The notes beneath the pieces were generated by a model. The model was not told the DNA's origin and made no database searches. It saw nothing but the letters and a program-made list of their open reading frames with translations. From positions 62,001 through 126,000 of the forward strand of contig NZ_JAQGJV010000009.1 in the NCBI RefSeq assembly GCF_028290435.1: a DNA stretch of 64,000 nt, read 5' to 3'. Shown one piece after another: positions 26,399 through 39,050 of the stretch. The position numbers were made by a program, and so were the translations under genes. Source of the DNA: Devosia sp. (GTDB lineage Bacteria > Pseudomonadota > Alphaproteobacteria > Rhizobiales > Devosiaceae). Position 1 is the stretch's first letter; the number at the start of each line of letters is the position of its first letter.

Positions 26399-26447
26399 CG
26401 CCATGCCGCAGGATCGCGCCCAGCGTCAGCATCCTGCGGTCCGCCGC

Positions 26448-26828
26448 CTAACCGCGATCGTCGACATAGACGACGATCGAGCCATCCACGTTGTTCTCCA
26501 TGGCAACGACGTCCTCAACCGTGTAGCCACCGGCATCCAGCTTGGCCTTGACCGCGGGATTGTCCGTGATCGAAGCGTGCAGCGTCGCCAGTTCGTCCTT
26601 GTCTTCGGTCACGTCCAGCGGCGTTGCATTTTCCGGCAGCTCGGACAGCAACACGATCTGCACGTCGGTTTTCTCATCGGTCGTCCCCAGTTCGACCGGC
26701 GCTCCGCCCTCCACCGCGACGGATGGTGCATTCGGATCCTCGGGCGCCGCGGGAACGGCCGCGTCCTGCGCGAACGCCGTGTTCACCAGCAGCCCGGCCG
26801 CCAGTGCGGTGATGATTATTCTGTTCAT
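26448..26828 (-). CDS. Small secreted acidic protein, antisense within the urease cluster
   Basis: A 126-residue protein with signal peptide (residues 1-20, ending in NTAFA). A Pro/Glu-rich linker leads to a C-terminal domain (about 55-126) with VQIVLLSELPENA and a terminal DGSIVVYVDDRG, which looks like a small alpha-beta fold. I do not recognise it. ATG at 26828 follows a GGACTTTT context. The much longer frame that extends upstream is a shadow of ureC. It faces away from ureC and towards the hypothetical gene. Confidence 0.75.
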   Translation of the reverse strand: MNRIIITALAAGLLVNTAFAQDAAVPAAPEDPNAPSVAVEGGAPVELGTTDEKTDVQIVLLSELPENATPLDVTEDKDELATLHASITDNPAVKAKLDAGGYTVEDVVAMENNVDGSIVVYVDDRG

Positions 26829-26954
26829 GAAAAGTCCTTTCGAGCCGCCCAGTTTGGCCCCCGCCAGATCGCTGCACCAACGGGCCCGCGCGCCGATGGT
26901 TGCGCCACGCCTCTCAATTCCCCGCCTGCCTTTTCCATCTGACGGAGCCGCCCC

Positions 26955-28661
<1,707 letters not shown>

Positions 28662-28761
28662 GTCCACGATGAGCTACCCCTCATTTTGGGACGAAGGGCG
28701 TCGCTGCCCTTAGATATCGTCCCAGCAGCAACGTGGCCGTCACGATGCGAAATCGTGGCGC

Positions 28762-28870
28762 CCACCCAACCTCCCCCCTCAGGGGGAGGAGCCGGCCAGT
28801 GAGTTGAACTACATCGCGCCCCAAGAGCGGCGCGACCTCCTCCCCCTGCCAGGGGGAGGCCGGGTGGGGG
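28762..28870. repeat. Interspersed palindrome, family A-like divergent copy
   Basis: Left part CCCACCCAACCTCCCCC and right part GGGGGAGGCCGGGTGGG are near reverse complements around an AT-richer centre. It resembles family A in its CCTCCCC/GGGGAGG arms. It directly precedes a family B copy in the 718-base gap after ureC; the rest of that gap holds no convincing gene. Confidence 0.75.
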
Positions 28871-28903
28871 TACGGTTTGACCTCGATCCCACCCCATCCA
28901 CCC

Positions 28904-28992
28904 CTTCCCGCGGGCTTGACCCGCGGGCCTCTCACGACAGCACCGCCGTCAGTGGCCGACCACAATGACCCGCGGGTCAAGCCCGCGGGAAG
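28904..28992. repeat. Interspersed palindrome, family B copy 2
   Basis: The 24-base left arm at 28904-28927 and right arm at 28969-28992 are exact reverse complements, each containing CCGCGGG twice around CTTGAC/GTCAAG. The loop is about 41 bases. Confidence 0.9.
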
Positions 28993-29222
28993 GCCGGAGG
29001 GGGCGTGAGACTCGTCTCAGATTCTTCTGTTATCCAACTAATCCCATCCCCTCCACCTCGCGCTATCCTGCCTCCCGATATCCCCACAATGGCTGCGGGT
29101 TCGCGACGAACGGCCGTGGGGAGTTTGGTGGGAGGGGAATGCGGTCGCGCAATCCTTGGGCCAGCGCGACGTTCGTCTCCTGAAATAATGGAGGCCACGT
29201 TCGGGCGGCCAGAAAACCCATC

Positions 29223-29282
29223 GCATGCGGCGAGACGTGTCTCGCTTATCTATAAACCCATGAGGCAAGTCTCGCCGCATGC
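29223..29282. repeat. 14-base perfect inverted repeat with 32-base spacer
   Basis: GCATGCGGCGAGAC (29223-29236) and GTCTCGCCGCATGC (29269-29282). The spacer begins with a second GTCTCGC, so the left arm could also pair locally. It lies about 100 bases beyond the stop of the SleB-type gene on the minus strand and may be its terminator region or a protein site. Confidence 0.7.
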
Positions 29283-29379
29283 CGCAGTCTTCCTAGAAAC
29301 GCAGGCGCAAGCCATGCGTCGCTTCAACACGTCGATCTTCAGGGAGTTTCTGAAACCGGGGCCAGTCGCCCCAATGCAC

Positions 29380-30357
29380 TCAGTTCGGTGCGTAGAACAG
29401 GTGCGAGCCGATCTGGGCGACCTGGGTGTAGGTGTTGGACCAGGACGGGTTGGACGAGCGGGTGTGGTAATAGAGGACCGAGCGGGGCAGCGTGTCCATT
29501 TGCTGGCCGGTGGCGAATTCGGCGTAGACGGCTTTGGCGATGGCCTTGGAGCGGTTCCAGGCGGCGCGCTCGCCCGGCGCGTCATCCTTGCCGTCGCAGG
29601 CAAAAGTGAACTGGCAGCGGTGGTAGCCCTTGTTGGCATTCTGGTAGATCACGCCGCAGAGGGTCGACGGGAACTTGCCCGAGAGCGCGCGGTTGACGAT
29701 GACATTGGCCACCGCATATTGGCCGGCTTCGCTTTCGCCGCGAGCTTCGTGATAAATCGCTTGGGCCAGGCAATCGCTTTCGGTCTGGCCGGCACCGGTC
29801 GCGGCCAAGGCGAGATTGCGCTTCTTGACGCGCTCGGCGGTGGGCTCGAACCCGGCATCGATATAGCGCGCCAGCAGAGTGGGGTTCAGCGTCGGCTCGG
29901 CCGGCTTGGTGAAGCTATCGATGGCCGACAGCGCGCCGTTATCGCCACCGAAGGAGGCGCGGGCGATATAGCCCATCAGCACGTCCTGGGTCAGTTCGGC
30001 CTGCGGCTCGGCGGCATCGACGTTGAAATCGTGCAGCGCCTTCTGGCGGGCCACGTAATTGGCCAGCAGTTCTGGGGTCAGTGCCTGTTCGCCCGGCGCC
30101 GGCGCCACCATGGCGGGCTGCGAGCGTACCTGCACCAGATCGGGCGGCAGCTGCACGGGCATTATATCGGCGACCTGGGTGGTTTCGGCGTGGGCGACAC
30201 CAAAGGTGATAGCGAGCACGAGCATGGCGGCACAAACTGCAAGCGCGCGCGAAACGGCACGCAATGCGATGGTCGGCCCCGAATGCGTCAATGCCCCGTC
30301 CTTGCCCCTGAGCCACGTCCGGTCGTATCCGGCGGGCCTTCTTGGTGGGTCCCTCAT
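29380..30357 (-). CDS. Cell wall hydrolase, SleB (Hydrolase_2) type
   Basis: A 325-residue exported protein. A hydrophobic signal or anchor segment (VCAAMLVLAITFGVAHA) follows about 30 polar residues. The C-terminal 130 residues match the SleB/CwlJ hydrolase fold, with ECLAQAIYHEARGE-like sequence (here DCLAQAIYHEARGES, catalytic Glu in HEARGE) and the later FTFACDGK segment. Such enzymes cleave peptidoglycan in the periplasm. ATG 30357 was preferred to an upstream TTG at 30417, although neither has a strong ribosome site. Confidence 0.85.
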   Translation of the reverse strand: MRDPPRRPAGYDRTWLRGKDGALTHSGPTIALRAVSRALAVCAAMLVLAITFGVAHAETTQVADIMPVQLPPDLVQVRSQPAMVAPAPGEQALTPELLANYVARQKALHDFNVDAAEPQAELTQDVLMGYIARASFGGDNGALSAIDSFTKPAEPTLNPTLLARYIDAGFEPTAERVKKRNLALAATGAGQTESDCLAQAIYHEARGESEAGQYAVANVIVNRALSGKFPSTLCGVIYQNANKGYHRCQFTFACDGKDDAPGERAAWNRSKAIAKAVYAEFATGQQMDTLPRSVLYYHTRSSNPSWSNTYTQVAQIGSHLFYAPN

Positions 30358-30599
30358 TGGAGACCCCGTCACTTCCCGGCTGCACCCTATCCAAGCTTTT
30401 GCCCGGAGGGAACCCAAAATTTACCGGTAATTAACCATACCGGTTAGTCTCTTAAGTTAGGGTTAACCGAGAGGGCGCGGTCTGAAAACCCTTATCGGAC
30501 AATGGCTTGCTGCGTGGGAAACAGGGTTTTAAGGCAATGTGTAAAGGTTTACGCAGTTCGGCGCCGGCGGAAACGCTTTTCCAACGCTTGTTGCGCGCC
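30358..30599. promoter_or_regulatory. Promoter region of the SleB-type gene
   Basis: No gene is seen. The stretch carries a perfect TTACCGGTAA palindrome at 30421-30430, a second ACCGGTTA at 30439-30446 and GGTTAACC at 30461-30468, in an AT-rich background unlike the surrounding coding DNA. These suggest operator or promoter elements; no factor can be named. Confidence 0.45.
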
Positions 30600-30631
30600 A
30601 GAAACGCAAACGCCCGGCACGAGGCCGGGCG
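30600..30631 (-). terminator. Rho-independent terminator of the HAD gene
   Basis: Minus-strand stem CGCCCGGC / GCCGGGCG, five-base loop, followed by TTTGCGTTT, about 30 bases after the HAD phosphatase stop. Confidence 0.75.
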
Positions 30632-30659
30632 GATCCAAAGTGCGGGCGGGAAAAGGCCG

Positions 30660-31343
30660 CTAGTGGGCGGGGAAAGCCGCCTGCCGCACGTGGTCGAGGC
30701 TCTCCATGATGGCGATGCCGAGGGCGCGGATTTCGGCGCTCGGATGCACCAGGTCGGGCACCATGATGGTCTGCATGCCGGCGGCGTGGGCAGCGCGAAC
30801 GCCCGAAGGGCTGTCCTCCAGCGCGAGGCACACCAGCGGATCGACGCCGAGACGTTCGGCGGCCAGCAGGTATGGCTCTGGATGCGGCTTGGGATTGATG
30901 ACGTCGTCGCGCGTCACGATCGTCTGGAACATGTCGATCAGCCCGACTGCCGCCAGATGCGTCTGCGCATGGGGCGAGCGCGAGGAGGTGGCCACCGCCA
31001 TGGGGATATTGCGCTCGCGCAATTCGAGCAGCAGTTCGCGCGCCCCGGTCTTGACCGGCACGCCCGCATGAGTGCGTTCGCGCATGGTGATGCGGCAGCG
31101 CTCGTCGAACTGGGTATAGGGGAAGCTCACCCCATAGGCCTCCACCAGCAGGCGATTGGTGGTCTCGTGGCTGGAGCCCACCATGGCGGTATGCACCGCA
31201 TCGGTCATTTCGAAGCCGAGATCGGTGCAGACCTCGAAGACGATGGTTTTGAAGACGCTCTCGGTATCGAGAATGGTGCCATCCATGTCGAAGATGACGG
31301 CCTCGAAGGGGCGCAGGCGCAGTGTGTCGAAATCAGTTTTCAT
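30660..31343 (-). CDS. HAD-IA family hydrolase
   Basis: A 227-residue haloacid-dehalogenase-type phosphatase. Motif I FDMDGTILDTE, motif II VATSSR, the lysine in NPKPHPEPY and motif IV LALEDSPSGVRAA are all present, so it should be active. This subgroup (beta-phosphoglucomutase or pseudouridine phosphatase-like) acts on sugar phosphates; the substrate is not predictable. Start at ATG 31343 or an in-frame ATG at 31367. It is divergent from selO. Confidence 0.87.
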   Translation of the reverse strand: MKTDFDTLRLRPFEAVIFDMDGTILDTESVFKTIVFEVCTDLGFEMTDAVHTAMVGSSHETTNRLLVEAYGVSFPYTQFDERCRITMRERTHAGVPVKTGARELLLELRERNIPMAVATSSRSPHAQTHLAAVGLIDMFQTIVTRDDVINPKPHPEPYLLAAERLGVDPLVCLALEDSPSGVRAAHAAGMQTIMVPDLVHPSAEIRALGIAIMESLDHVRQAAFPAH

Positions 31344-31437
31344 CTGGTTCGATATAGTGCCGATCACGCTGCTTCGCTAGACGTGTCCGCGAAAGGCTGG
31401 GTTGCAGCCAGCCGCCGCGATGGCTAGCCTTGGGCCC

Positions 31438-32847
31438 ATGAACACCTTCAAGCCAGCCCGCCAGCACGAGAGCCTGGGCGACGCGTTTTATGACCGCGCC
31501 GCGCCCGCCAATTTCCCCAAAACCATCCTGCGTCACCGCGATCAGCGCTGGGCGAGCCGCGTCGGGCTGGAGGGGTTGAGCGAGACTAAATGGCTCGCCC
31601 ATTTCGGGCGCTTCGAACCCCTGCCCGGCTCGCTGGAAGTGCCGCTGGCGCTGCGCTATCACGGCCATCAGTTCAGAACCTATAACCCCGATCTCGGCGA
31701 TGGGCGCGGCTTCCTGTTCGCCCAGGCCTATGACCTCAAGGATGGGCGGCTGCTGGATTTTGGCACCAAGGGCAGCGGGCGCACCCCCTGGTCACGCGGC
31801 GGCGATGGGAGGTTGACGCTCAAGGGCGGCGTGCGCGAAGTGCTGGCCACCGAGATGCTGGAGGCGCTGGGCGTCAACACTTCCAAGAGCTTTTCGCTGA
31901 TCGAAACCGGGGAAGAATTGCAGCGCGGCGACGAGCCGTCGCCAACGCGTTCGTCAGTGCTGGTGCGGCTGAGCCATTCCCATATTCGCATCGGCAGCTT
32001 CCAGCGGTTGGCATATCTGGAAGACCATGCCGGGCTGCGCCAGTTGCTCGATTATGCCATTGCGCAATATTATCCCCGCCTTGCCGGCGAGAGCGATACT
32101 GCCGCCAGGTTCTTGGGGGCGGTGGCGGCGGCGGTGGCGAAGACGGGAGCGCAGTGGATCGCGGCAGGGTTTGTGCATGGCGTGCTCAACACCGACAATA
32201 TCAACATTACCGGCGAGAGTTTCGATTACGGCCCGTGGCGGTTTCTGCCGGTCTACGACCCCAATTTCACCGCCGCCTATTTCGATGAAACCGGGCTGTA
32301 CAGTTTTGGCCGGCAGCCCGACACGCTGGCCTGGAACCTGACGCGGCTCGCCGAATGCCTTCTGCCGCTCTCCAGCATCGAAGCGCTGGAGCCGGCGCTC
32401 AATACGATCTGGCCGATTTTCCGCGCCGAACTGCCCAAGGCCATGCTGAAACGGCTGGGACTTAGGCCGCGCGGCGAGGAGGAGGACAGCGCTTTCGTCA
32501 CTGCCCTGTTTGGCTTTTTGTCGGCCTCGCAAGCGCCCTATGAACAGTTCTTTTTCGACTGGCGCGGTGGAGCGCTCAGCGTCGAGCGCGCCGCCAGGAG
32601 TCCGAGCGCGGCGTTCTATGCCACCGACTCCTTCGTGCCGATTGCCGATGCCCTGGAGGGGTATGAACCCGCGGACGACGTCAATCTCGGCCATGCCTAT
32701 TTCGCCCGCAGCACGCCGCGCACCATGCTGATCGAGCAGGTCGAGGCGATATGGGCGCCGATTGCCGAGGCCGACGACTGGAGCCTGTTCCACACGACGC
32801 TGGCCGAAATCGCCGAGATGCGCGAGGCCTATGGGGTGACAGTCTAG
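31438..32847 (+). CDS. selO: Protein adenylyltransferase SelO (YdiU family)
   Basis: A 469-residue pseudokinase-fold enzyme that transfers AMP to protein Ser, Thr or Tyr, linked to redox stress. Segments RYHGHQF, LDFGTKGSGRTPWSR and the metal-site region VHGVLNTDNINITGESFDYG agree with SelO. It ends ...YGVTV and lacks the selenocysteine/cysteine tail of some homologues. ATG 31438 begins the conserved region; an in-frame upstream ATG at 31402 is less likely. Confidence 0.93.
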   Translation: MNTFKPARQHESLGDAFYDRAAPANFPKTILRHRDQRWASRVGLEGLSETKWLAHFGRFEPLPGSLEVPLALRYHGHQFRTYNPDLGDGRGFLFAQAYDLKDGRLLDFGTKGSGRTPWSRGGDGRLTLKGGVREVLATEMLEALGVNTSKSFSLIETGEELQRGDEPSPTRSSVLVRLSHSHIRIGSFQRLAYLEDHAGLRQLLDYAIAQYYPRLAGESDTAARFLGAVAAAVAKTGAQWIAAGFVHGVLNTDNINITGESFDYGPWRFLPVYDPNFTAAYFDETGLYSFGRQPDTLAWNLTRLAECLLPLSSIEALEPALNTIWPIFRAELPKAMLKRLGLRPRGEEEDSAFVTALFGFLSASQAPYEQFFFDWRGGALSVERAARSPSAAFYATDSFVPIADALEGYEPADDVNLGHAYFARSTPRTMLIEQVEAIWAPIAEADDWSLFHTTLAEIAEMREAYGVTV

Positions 32848-32904
32848 CCTTCCCTCAGGTTTCGCTTTGCCCTAATTTGCGCGTGAAGCGAAAGGCAGGG
32901 CCAG

Positions 32905-33687
32905 TTGGCGGGATTGAACGAGCGGCACCAGCGCATACTGGAACTGGCGCGGGTGCGCGACCGGGTGACGGTCGATGGGCTGGCTGCCGAATTCGGCGTC
33001 TCGGTGCAGACCATCCGCAAGGACCTCAATACGCTGTGCGACAATCAGGTGCTCAAGCGCGTGCATGGCGGCGCCGAGCTGCCCTCGGGCATCGAGAACC
33101 TGCAATACGAGGCGCGGCGGCTGATCGCGGCGGCGCAAAAGGACGCGATCGGGCAGGCAGCGGCGGCGCTGATTCCCAATGATTCATCGGTGTTCATCAA
33201 TATCGGCACCACCACCGAGGCCGTCAGCCAGGCGCTGCTCAACCATTCGGGCCTCATGGTGGTCACCAACAATATCAACGTCGCCAATCGCATGCGGGTC
33301 TATCCGCAGTTCGAAGTGGTGATCGCAGGCGGCGTGGTGCGCGGCTCGGACGGGGGCATTGTGGGGGAAGCGGCTGCGGCGTTTTTCTCGCAGTTCAAGG
33401 TCGACTATGCGGTGATCGGCGCCTCGGCGCTGGACCAGGATGGGGCCCTGCTCGACTACGACTACCGCGAGGTCAAGGTGGCCCAGGCCATCATCGCCAA
33501 TGCGCGCCATGTGATCCTGGTCGCCGATGCCAGCAAGTTCGCCCGCACCGCCCCGGTGCGGATTGCGCGCATCGACCAGATCGGCACGTTCGTGACCGAC
33601 CATTGCCCGTCCGAGCAGTTCGCGGCCCTGTGCAGCGCTGCCGGCGTGGTGCTGGTGGAGACAGAAGCGCAAAGCCCTGCCGGCTAG
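32905..33687 (+). CDS. DeoR family transcriptional regulator
   Basis: A 260-residue repressor. The N-terminal winged helix-turn-helix contains VDGLAAEFGVSVQTIRKDLN, and the C-terminal DeoRC domain (phosphosugar sensor) includes FINIGTTTEAVSQALL, GGVVRGSDGGIVG and VADASKF. It is similar to GlpR-type regulators. The start is a TTG at 32905 with AAAGGCAGG ahead of it; no ATG is available. No sugar operon is adjacent, so the target is unknown. Confidence 0.88.
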   Translation: MAGLNERHQRILELARVRDRVTVDGLAAEFGVSVQTIRKDLNTLCDNQVLKRVHGGAELPSGIENLQYEARRLIAAAQKDAIGQAAAALIPNDSSVFINIGTTTEAVSQALLNHSGLMVVTNNINVANRMRVYPQFEVVIAGGVVRGSDGGIVGEAAAAFFSQFKVDYAVIGASALDQDGALLDYDYREVKVAQAIIANARHVILVADASKFARTAPVRIARIDQIGTFVTDHCPSEQFAALCSAAGVVLVETEAQSPAG

Positions 33688-33717
33688 CCCTTTGCATCCT
33701 GTTTACCACGCCAGCGA

Positions 33718-36464
33718 ATGGGCTCGGCGATAAGCCAAATGGTAAGGGTCGCCCCCTATCTTGGCGGCAGGGCGGCCCCGGGGGCCAAGGGGCGGATCAG
33801 GCTGGTGGCGTTCAATCTTTTTGCTTCCAAAGACGGACGACGCAGTTGGCTGCGCCCCACGCTGATCCCGGCCGCCATCGCTCTCGTGGTGATTGTGGCG
33901 GCGGGCTTCTTTGCCGACCGCCAGAACAGCATCATCAGCCAGGAGCGCAGCCGCAGCACCGTTCTGGACCAAGTGGCGGTGATCCGCGCCAAGCTCGAAG
34001 GCAATATCAACGGCAATATCCAACTGGTGCGGGGCCTCGTCTCCACCATTTCCACCGAGCCGGATATGGACCAGACGCGCTTTGCCGCTTTGGCCAGTAA
34101 CCTGTTCGAAGAACAGAGCCAATTGCGCAGCCTGGCGGGCGCGCCGAACCTGGTGATCAAGCTGATGTACCCGATGGAGGGCAATGCCCAGGCGATCGGG
34201 CTGAACTATCGCACCAACGATGCCCAGCGCGCCGCGGCGTTCCTCGCACGCGACAGCGGCAAGCTGGTGCTGGCGGGGCCGATCGATCTGCTCCAGGGCG
34301 GTCGCGCCTTCATCGGCCGCTTCCCCGTCTACGTCGACGGAACGGGCAAAAAGCAGTTCTGGGGCATCGTGTCGGCGGTTGTGGACGTCGACCGGCTCTA
34401 CGCCGATAGCGGCCTGCTCGATCCGAACCTGCCGCTCGATATCAGCATCACCGCGACCGACCCGGCGACCCATCTCAAATACCGTTTCTTCGGCCCGGAC
34501 CTCACCGGCACCGATGCGGTGACCGCGACCGTGCTGGTGCCCTCGGGCGGCTGGGAAATCGCCGCGCAACCGAAGGGTGGCTGGGGCGTCACGCCCAATG
34601 CCTGGATGCTGCGGCTCGGCATGGTGGTGTCGGCACTGCTGATCCTGTGGCCCATCGTAGTGACCGGGCGGATGGTTGGCGAGCGCCAGCAGCATTTCCG
34701 CGTGCTCAAGGATCGTGAAGCCGAACTCGAGCGGCTGTCGCGACGGCTGGGCCTGGCGCTGGACAGCTCCCAGGTCGGTGTCTGGGAAACCGATATCGCC
34801 ACCGGCGCCCTGGTCTGGGACGCGCGGATGAACGAACTCTATGGCCTGCCGGAGGACGGCGGGCAGCGCGGTTACAATCATTGGCGCGATACCCTGCATC
34901 CCGACGATCTGGTCCAGGCCGAGGCGGACTTCGCCCTGGCGCTGCGCACCGGCAGCTATCGTTCGGAGTTCCGCGTCGTGCATAAGGATGGCTCCAGCCG
35001 CAACATCCGCGCCATCGGGGCCGTCTATGTGGATACCGACGGCGCTCCCAAAATCCTGGGCGTGAACTGGGACGTCACCGCCGACGTGGCGCTCAATGCC
35101 GATTTGAAGCGCGCCAAGGAGCTGACCGAGGCGCGCAATCACGAGCTGGAACTGGCGCGGGTCCGCATCGAGCACAATGCCCTGCACGACAGCCTGACGG
35201 AATTGCCGAACCGGCGCTACCTCGACGACGTGCTCAGAGGCCACGCGGCCACCGGCTACCGGGGCAGCGGCAGCATCGCGCTGCTACATATCGATCTCGA
35301 CCGCTTCAAGCAGATCAACGACACGCTGGGCCACGCGGCAGGCGACGCCATGCTGATCCATGCGGCGCAGGTGCTGCAACACAATTGCCGCCCCGGCGAT
35401 TTCGTGGCACGCATCGGCGGCGACGAATTCGTCGTGATGTCCTCGGCCAATGACGGCGACAGCGAACTGGCGGCCTTGGCGGACCGCATCGTACAGCAGA
35501 TGCGCCAGCCCGCCACCTATGAGGGTCATCAGTGCCGCTTCGGCGTCAGCATCGGCATTGCGGTGGAGCGTGGCGCCGCACTCGACGTCAAGCGCCTGCT
35601 GATCAATGCCGATATTGCGCTGTACCGGGCCAAGGGCCGGGGCCGCAACCGCTTCGAATTCTTCAGCGCCGCGCTGCAGGCAGAGGTGGTCAAGACCAAG
35701 CGGGTGGCCGACGAGATTCTAAGCGGGCTGGAGCGCAACGAATTCATCGCCTTCTACCAGCCGCAGTTCGACGCGCACACGCTGGACATTGTGGGCGTCG
35801 AGGCGTTGGCGCGCTGGCAGCATCCGACGCTCGGCCTCAAGTCGCCCGACGCTTTCCTCGCCATTGCCGAGGAGCTCAACGTGGTCGCCACCATCGACCG
35901 GCTGATTCTGGAGCAATCGCTGGCCGACCTCGATCGCTGGGCGGCGGCTGGGATCGATGTGCCGCGGGCTTCGGTCAACGTTTCGCTGCGCCGGCTGCAT
36001 GACGAAGACTTGATCCGCGGCCTGCGTCAGCTCGATATCCAGCCGGGACGGATCTCGTTCGAGCTGGTGGAGTCCATTTATCTCGATGAGAACGACGCCA
36101 TCGTCGGCTGGAACATCGACCAGATCAAGGATCTGGGCATCGATATCGAAATCGACGATTTCGGCACCGGCTATGCGTCGATCGTGTCGTTGCAAAAGCT
36201 GCGGCCCAAGCGCCTCAAGATCGACAAGCAACTGGTCGACCCGATCGTGGAGGAACCGGGGCAGCGGCGCCTGCTGGCCTCGATCGTGGATATCGGCAAA
36301 TCGATGGGCATCGAGGTGGTGGCCGAGGGCGTCGAGACCATGGTGCAGGCGCGACTGCTGCGCGAGCTTGGCTGCGACATCCTGCAGGGCTACGCCTTCG
36401 CCAGGCCGATGAGCGCCAGCGACCTGGCCGGGTTCATCACCGAACAGCGCTGGCGCAAGGCGTC

Positions 36465-36468
<4 letters not shown>
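33718..36468 (+). CDS. Membrane CHASE-like/PAS/GGDEF/EAL protein
   Basis: A 916-residue cyclic-di-GMP signalling protein. A first membrane helix (about 48-68) and a second near 300 flank a periplasmic CHASE-type sensor domain. A PAS domain follows (about 335-460), then a GGDEF domain whose motif RIGGDEF lies at 565-571, then an EAL domain with motif EALARW at 695-700, DDFGTGYAS and EGVET. Both catalytic signatures are intact, so both synthesis and breakdown are possible. The start codon at 33718 lacks a clear ribosome site; ATG 33739 is an alternative. Confidence 0.9.
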
Positions 36469-37294
<826 letters not shown>

Positions 37295-37298
<4 letters not shown>

Positions 37299-38143
37299 CG
37301 GGCGGCTCCGGTTTCCGGATCGAAGGCGAAATCGGCGACGGTGGGCAGCCGGTTTCCGACAGCATTTTCCGGCAGCGCCGACAGCAGCGCGCGGGTGTAG
37401 CTGGAGGCCGGGTTCTCGAACAGGGTCAGCACATCGGCCTCCTCCATCTTGTGGCCCTTGTACTGCACGATCACCCGGTCGGCGGTTTCGGCGACGACGC
37501 CCATGTCATGGGTGATCATGATCAGCGCCATGCCGTATTGCACCTGCAGATTCACCAGCAGATCGAGAATCTGCTTCTGGATGGTGACGTCGAGCGCGGT
37601 GGTCGGCTCGTCGGCGATCAAGAGCTTTGGATTGCAGGCGATGGCCATGGCGATCATCACGCGCTGGCACTGGCCACCTGACATTTGATGCGGAAACGCC
37701 CCGAGACGCTGGGCGCCATCGGTGATGCCGACCAGACGCAGAAGTTCGACGGCGCGCTTGCGGGCGGCATTGCCGCTGAGGCCCATATGGCGGTTGAGCA
37801 CTTCCTCGATCTGGAAGCCGACGGTGAAGCAGGGATTGAGGCTCGCCACCGGCTCCTGGAAGATCATGGCGATATCCTTGCCGATGATCTGGCGGCGTTC
37901 GGCGTCGCTCATGGTGAGCAGGTCGCGGCCCTCGAACAGCATCTTGTCGGCGGTCACAGTGGCGCTGGACGGTAGCAGGCCCATCACCGCCAACATGGCG
38001 ACCGACTTGCCCGAGCCGCTCTCGCCGACGATAGCCAGCACTTCGCGCGCGTCGACCGAAACATCAATGCCATCGACGGCCTTGAACAGGCCGATCGAGG
38101 TATCGAAGGCGACGGTAAGATTGGTGATTTCAAGCAGGGGCAT
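37295..38143 (-). CDS. dppD: Peptide ABC transporter ATP-binding protein DppD
   Basis: A 282-residue OppD/DppD-type ATPase with Walker [10 protein letters not shown], signature [15 protein letters not shown] and Walker [13 protein letters not shown]. The Q-loop region [10 protein letters not shown] is typical of this family. It has the TYRAL-like C-terminal segment ([12 protein letters not shown]), though the usual cysteine-rich tail seen in iron-sulfur-bearing homologues is absent. It follows dppC by three bases. Confidence 0.9.
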
Positions 38144-38146
38144 GGC

Positions 38147-39043
38147 TCAGCTCCGCTTCAATTTTGGATCGAGCGCATCGCGAAGACCATCGCCAACGAG
38201 GTTGATGGCGAGCACGGTGATCAGGATGGCGAGACCCGGGAAGGTAACGACCCAGGGCGCGCGCAGGATAAACTCGCGAGCCGTCGCCAGCATGGTGCCC
38301 CATTCGGGCGTCGGTGGCTGGGCGCCAAGCCCCAGGAAGCCGAGTGCGGCGGCCTCGAGGATAGCGTTGGAGAAGCTCAGCGTCGCCTGCACGATCAGCG
38401 GACCCACGCAATTGGGCAAGATGGTGACGAGGATCAGGCGAATATGGCCTGCCCCCGCCATCTTGGCGGAGGTGACATATTCGCGGTTCTTCTCGGCCAT
38501 CACGGCGGCGCGGGTCAGGCGGGCAAAGTGCGGCTGCAGCACCACCGCGATGGCCAGCATGGCGTTGAACAGGCCGGGGCCCAGGATAGAGACCAGCACG
38601 AGAGCCAGCAGCAACGAAGGGAAGGCCAGGATGATATCCATGACGCGCATGATCAGTGCATCGACCCAGCCGCGGAAATAGCCGGCGAGGGCCCCGAGGA
38701 TAATGCCGGAAAACAGCGACAGCACCACGACCACGAGGCCGATGAACAGCGAATAGCGCGAGCCGTGGATAAGACGCGACAGCATATCGCGGCCCACCGG
38801 ATCGGTGCCAAGCAGAAACGCCGCTTTGCCGCCGGCCTCCCAGACGGGGGGCGTGAGCAGGCTGTCGCGGAACTGCTGGTCGGGCGAATAAGGCGCGATC
38901 CAGGGCGCGAACAGCGCCACGATCACAAGCAGGACGAAGACCACGAGGCCGACGACGGCCCCCTTGTTCATGGCAAAATAGTGCCAGAATTCGCCCAGGG
39001 CGCTGGGCGGGCGGCGGGTAACGATGGTGCGGCTATCGGTCAT
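38147..39043 (-). CDS. dppC: Peptide ABC transporter permease DppC
   Basis: A 298-residue inner-membrane permease with an N-terminal OppC extension and six membrane helices. The family segments LLGTDPVGRDMLSRLIHGSR and the EAA-type loop EYVTSAKMAGAGHIR are present. ATG 39043 is preferred to an upstream in-frame ATG at 39061 inside dppB. It pairs with DppB to form the channel. Confidence 0.9.
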   Translation of the reverse strand: MTDSRTIVTRRPPSALGEFWHYFAMNKGAVVGLVVFVLLVIVALFAPWIAPYSPDQQFRDSLLTPPVWEAGGKAAFLLGTDPVGRDMLSRLIHGSRYSLFIGLVVVVLSLFSGIILGALAGYFRGWVDALIMRVMDIILAFPSLLLALVLVSILGPGLFNAMLAIAVVLQPHFARLTRAAVMAEKNREYVTSAKMAGAGHIRLILVTILPNCVGPLIVQATLSFSNAILEAAALGFLGLGAQPPTPEWGTMLATAREFILRAPWVVTFPGLAILITVLAINLVGDGLRDALDPKLKRS

Positions 39044-39050
39044 TGCGGCC

